Below the pieces are notes generated by a model. It was not told the origin of the DNA, did no database searches, and saw nothing but the letters and a program-made list of their open reading frames with translations. From positions 1-11,013 of the forward strand of contig NT_187155.1 in NCBI RefSeq assembly GCF_000265205.3: a stretch of DNA of 11,013 nt, given 5' to 3'. Positions within the stretch are counted from its first letter, which is position 1. The number at the start of each line of letters is the position of its first letter. The position numbers were made by a program, and so were the translations under genes. The stretch comes from Sinorhizobium fredii USDA 257 (GTDB lineage Bacteria > Pseudomonadota > Alphaproteobacteria > Rhizobiales > Rhizobiaceae). Shown here piece by piece: positions 9,323 through 11,013 of this stretch.

Positions 9323-10630
9323 TCAGCCCCCCCCTTGCGCATGCAGCCGCACCGGCAGCGCGCGGAACGTCCTGAGGAACGCGGAGGGCTCCCGGGTCGG
9401 CTGCTCGGCCAATGCCAGCGTGGGGAAGCGCGCCTGGATCCGCGGCAGGCTCTCGGCCAACTGCATCCGGGCCAGTTGCGCACCGGGGCAGAAGTGGATG
9501 CCGTGGCCGAAGCTCAGCATGATCTTCCCGTCGGTCGACATGCCAGGATTGGTGCCGCCAGGATTGGTGCCGTAGAACCGCGCGGGATCGAAGCGGTCGG
9601 GATCGGCGAAGGCGTCCGGGTCGCGATTGCCGGCCGCGATCAGCAACCGCACGTCCGCGTTCTTCGGGATCACCACGCCGCCCAGCTCGATGTCGCGCTG
9701 GGCGATACGCGGAGTGGGGCTGAACAGGACGGGCGCGTCGCAGCGCAGGACTTCTTCGACGAATGCCTTCACCCCCACGGCGTCTCCCTGCAGCCAGTGC
9801 CGCTGTTCGGGATACGCCCGCATCGCCAGGACCGCATGGTCGATGGTCGCAGCAGTGGTGGCGAAGCCGCCCAGCAGCATGCCCCACAGCATGCTGATCA
9901 ACTCCGCATCCGACAGCGTGTCGGCATCGTCGTCGTGTGCGCCGACCAGCATCGACACGATGTCGTGGCGGGGATCGGTGCGCTTGCGCTGTATGAGGTC
10001 GCCAAAGTAGGCCAGCACCCTGGCGCTGGCCGCGTCCGCCGCGGCGAGCTGGGGATCGCTGGCGTGCGGGCCCAGGCCTTCCACAATGGCGCCGATGCCG
10101 GCGGCGAGCCCCAACATGTCGTCCTGGGGCAGGCCGAACAGTTCGGCGAAGACCAGCATGGGCAAGGCTAGCGCGAATTCCCGATGCAGGTCCACCGCCT
10201 CCCCGCGCTCTAGCGCGGGCGCCATGCCGTCCAGGCGCGCTGCGACGATGCGCGCGGTGCTCGGCCGCAGGTTGTCGATCTGGCGCATGGTGAAGTCGCG
10301 CGAGATCAGCCGGCGCAGACGCGTATGCGTCGGTGGGTCCTTCATCGCTAGCGTGGATGCCATCAGATTGACCGACAGGCTCGTCGCGGCACGCGGGAAA
10401 TAGCGCGCCAGTTCGCCCGGCGCCGGTCCCCGAAACGCATCGCCCGTGGCCTTGAGCGCCCAGTAGATGTCGGCGTGGCGGCTCAACAGAAAGAGGCCCG
10501 ACGCCGCGCGATGCACGGGATCGTGCTCGCGCAACCACCGCATGAACGGATACGGGTCGTGGATGCACGCTGGCGACGCCAGTTCGGCGAAGGCGTCCCG
10601 GCATGCTGCAGTGGTTTCTTGCGCGTCCAT
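9323..10630 (-). CDS. cyp114: Cytochrome P450 CYP114 (ent-kaurenoic acid oxidase)
   Basis: This 435-residue soluble bacterial P450 resembles, throughout, what I recall of Bradyrhizobium P450 BJ-3 (CYP114). With ferredoxin, CYP114 converts ent-kaurenoic acid towards GA12-aldehyde/GA12. Motifs: I-helix GGFATT (254-259), the ExxR pair in EEVLR (E293, R296), and DPDRFDP (343-349). The haem loop is FGHGIHFC (374-381) with ligand Cys381, followed by Pro where Leu is usual. A perfect 15-bp tandem duplication (9543-9572) adds five residues, giving [10 protein letters not shown] at 354-363, just before the haem loop. The ATG at 10630 has only a weak AGG upstream. It is the first gene after the RpoN promoter. 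Identification as CYP114 rather than CYP112 rests on sequence resemblance and on the ferredoxin following it. Confidence 0.9.
   Translation of the reverse strand: MDAQETTAACRDAFAELASPACIHDPYPFMRWLREHDPVHRAASGLFLLSRHADIYWALKATGDAFRGPAPGELARYFPRAATSLSVNLMASTLAMKDPPTHTRLRRLISRDFTMRQIDNLRPSTARIVAARLDGMAPALERGEAVDLHREFALALPMLVFAELFGLPQDDMLGLAAGIGAIVEGLGPHASDPQLAAADAASARVLAYFGDLIQRKRTDPRHDIVSMLVGAHDDDADTLSDAELISMLWGMLLGGFATTAATIDHAVLAMRAYPEQRHWLQGDAVGVKAFVEEVLRCDAPVLFSPTPRIAQRDIELGGVVIPKNADVRLLIAAGNRDPDAFADPDRFDPARFYGTNPGGTNPGMSTDGKIMLSFGHGIHFCPGAQLARMQLAESLPRIQARFPTLALAEQPTREPSAFLRTFRALPVRLHAQGGG
9543..9572. repeat. 15-bp perfect tandem duplication inside cyp114
   Basis: CCAGGATTGGTGCCG occurs twice back to back (9543-9557 and 9558-9572). 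The duplication keeps the frame and inserts five residues about 18 residues before the haem cysteine. Known CYP114 proteins, as I recall them, have a single short Gly-Thr-x-Pro-Gly here. Confidence 0.9.
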
Positions 10631-10706
10631 CTTGGTTACCTGTTGGCTGGCTGATCTGACAAGCGATGGAAGGGTATCCGGCGTGTGCCGCCGTTCAACT
10701 AAGGCA

Positions 10707-10721
10707 GCAAGAGTTGTGCCA
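10707..10721 (-). promoter_or_regulatory. RpoN (sigma-54) -24/-12 promoter of the GA operon
   Basis: On the minus strand the sequence TGGCACAACTCTTGC lies 77 bases upstream of the cyp114 ATG. It is an exact match to the TGGCAC-N5-TTGC consensus recognised by sigma-54 RNA polymerase. Transcription would start near 10696, giving a leader of roughly 65 bases. It fits expression of rhizobial GA operons in nodule bacteroids. Confidence 0.88.
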
Positions 10722-10808
10722 ACTGCGCAGAGAGCGCCTCAGATAAGCTGCTCTGCACATCATTCTATGACTTAACTGAGCGCGGCACGCGCGGGCCGAA
10801 CATCACTA

Positions 10809-10824
10809 TGTCGCGGACGCGACA
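10809..10824. promoter_or_regulatory. NifA upstream activator site
   Basis: TGTCGCGGACGCGACA is a perfect TGT-N10-ACA palindrome, the binding consensus of NifA. Its centre is about 95 bases upstream of the -24 element, the usual distance for NifA acting through DNA looping. Together with the sigma-54 promoter, this predicts low-oxygen, symbiosis-linked expression of the operon. Confidence 0.85.
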
Positions 10825-11013
10825 AACCCGACAGTAGGTCAACGCAAGGTATGTCGGTCGCCTTAGCTTGGCGCAGAAGTCAGGGTTCGTCTGTCGGGCA
10901 TGATCGGACGTCCAGTATGGAACCGAAGCTATGTCATCGAAGGGAGGAAGGTGACCGGCAGGCGCTGCGGGAGCGAATGACGTAAGACGAAGCTATACTA
11001 GTGGATGGAATCT
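10825..11013. other. Upstream flank; no CYP112 gene seen
   Basis: In most rhizobial GA operons cyp112 precedes cyp114. Neither this stretch nor 10631-10808 encodes any part of a P450 on either strand. Short open frames here match nothing I recognise. The operon therefore seems to begin with cyp114, unless cyp112 lies elsewhere. Confidence 0.6.

Noticed and set aside
8879..10171. Plus-strand open frame of 430 codons
   Set aside because: It is antisense to cyp114, fd and sdr, with no recognisable domain. It is explained by codon bias in high-GC DNA.

Overview
The window reads as part of a rhizobial symbiotic plasmid or island. It is GC-rich and carries a bacterial gibberellin (GA) biosynthesis operon on the minus strand. 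The operon sits behind a textbook RpoN (-24/-12) promoter with a NifA-type upstream site, and remnants of mobile elements lie beyond its far end. Similar GA operons occur in rhizobia and in some plant-pathogenic gammaproteobacteria such as Xanthomonas. The NifA/RpoN-type control and the NGR234 y4r-like recombinases favour a nitrogen-fixing legume symbiont; this is inference, because no taxonomic marker gene is present.

Layout from high to low coordinates, in the direction of transcription: NifA-type site (10809-10824) and RpoN promoter (10707-10721); CYP114 P450 (9323-10630); [3Fe-4S] ferredoxin (9013-9321); a short-chain dehydrogenase reduced to its two ends (8801-9026); CYP117 P450 lacking its C-terminal haem-binding part (7771-8801); geranylgeranyl diphosphate synthase (6681-7661); ent-copalyl diphosphate synthase (4995-6545); ent-kaurene synthase (4096-4998); type II isopentenyl diphosphate isomerase (2961-4010). 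No CYP112 or CYP115 gene is present in the window.

The precursor half of the pathway looks intact: IDI supplies DMAPP/IPP balance, GGPS makes GGPP, CPS makes ent-CPP and KS makes ent-kaurene. The oxidative half is broken. CYP117 (ent-kaurene to ent-kaurenoic acid) has lost its haem cysteine, the SDR has lost most of its body, and CYP112 is absent, although CYP114 and its ferredoxin remain open. As written, the locus could make ent-kaurene but not GA9. The two deletions leave one uninterrupted frame running from the SDR start through CYP117 into GGPS.

Beyond the operon, 2581-2900 holds a frameshifted transposase N-terminus, a 107-bp element bounded by perfect 25-bp inverted repeats, and a stump of a first recombinase. 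From 2584 to 674 lie two more tyrosine recombinases, both broken, with ATGA overlaps as in recombinase-in-trio (RIT) elements. A short repeat cluster at 561-667 probably marks the end of that element, and 419-553 is the tail of an IS66-type transposase. Nothing recognisable was found in 1-418 or in 10825-11013.
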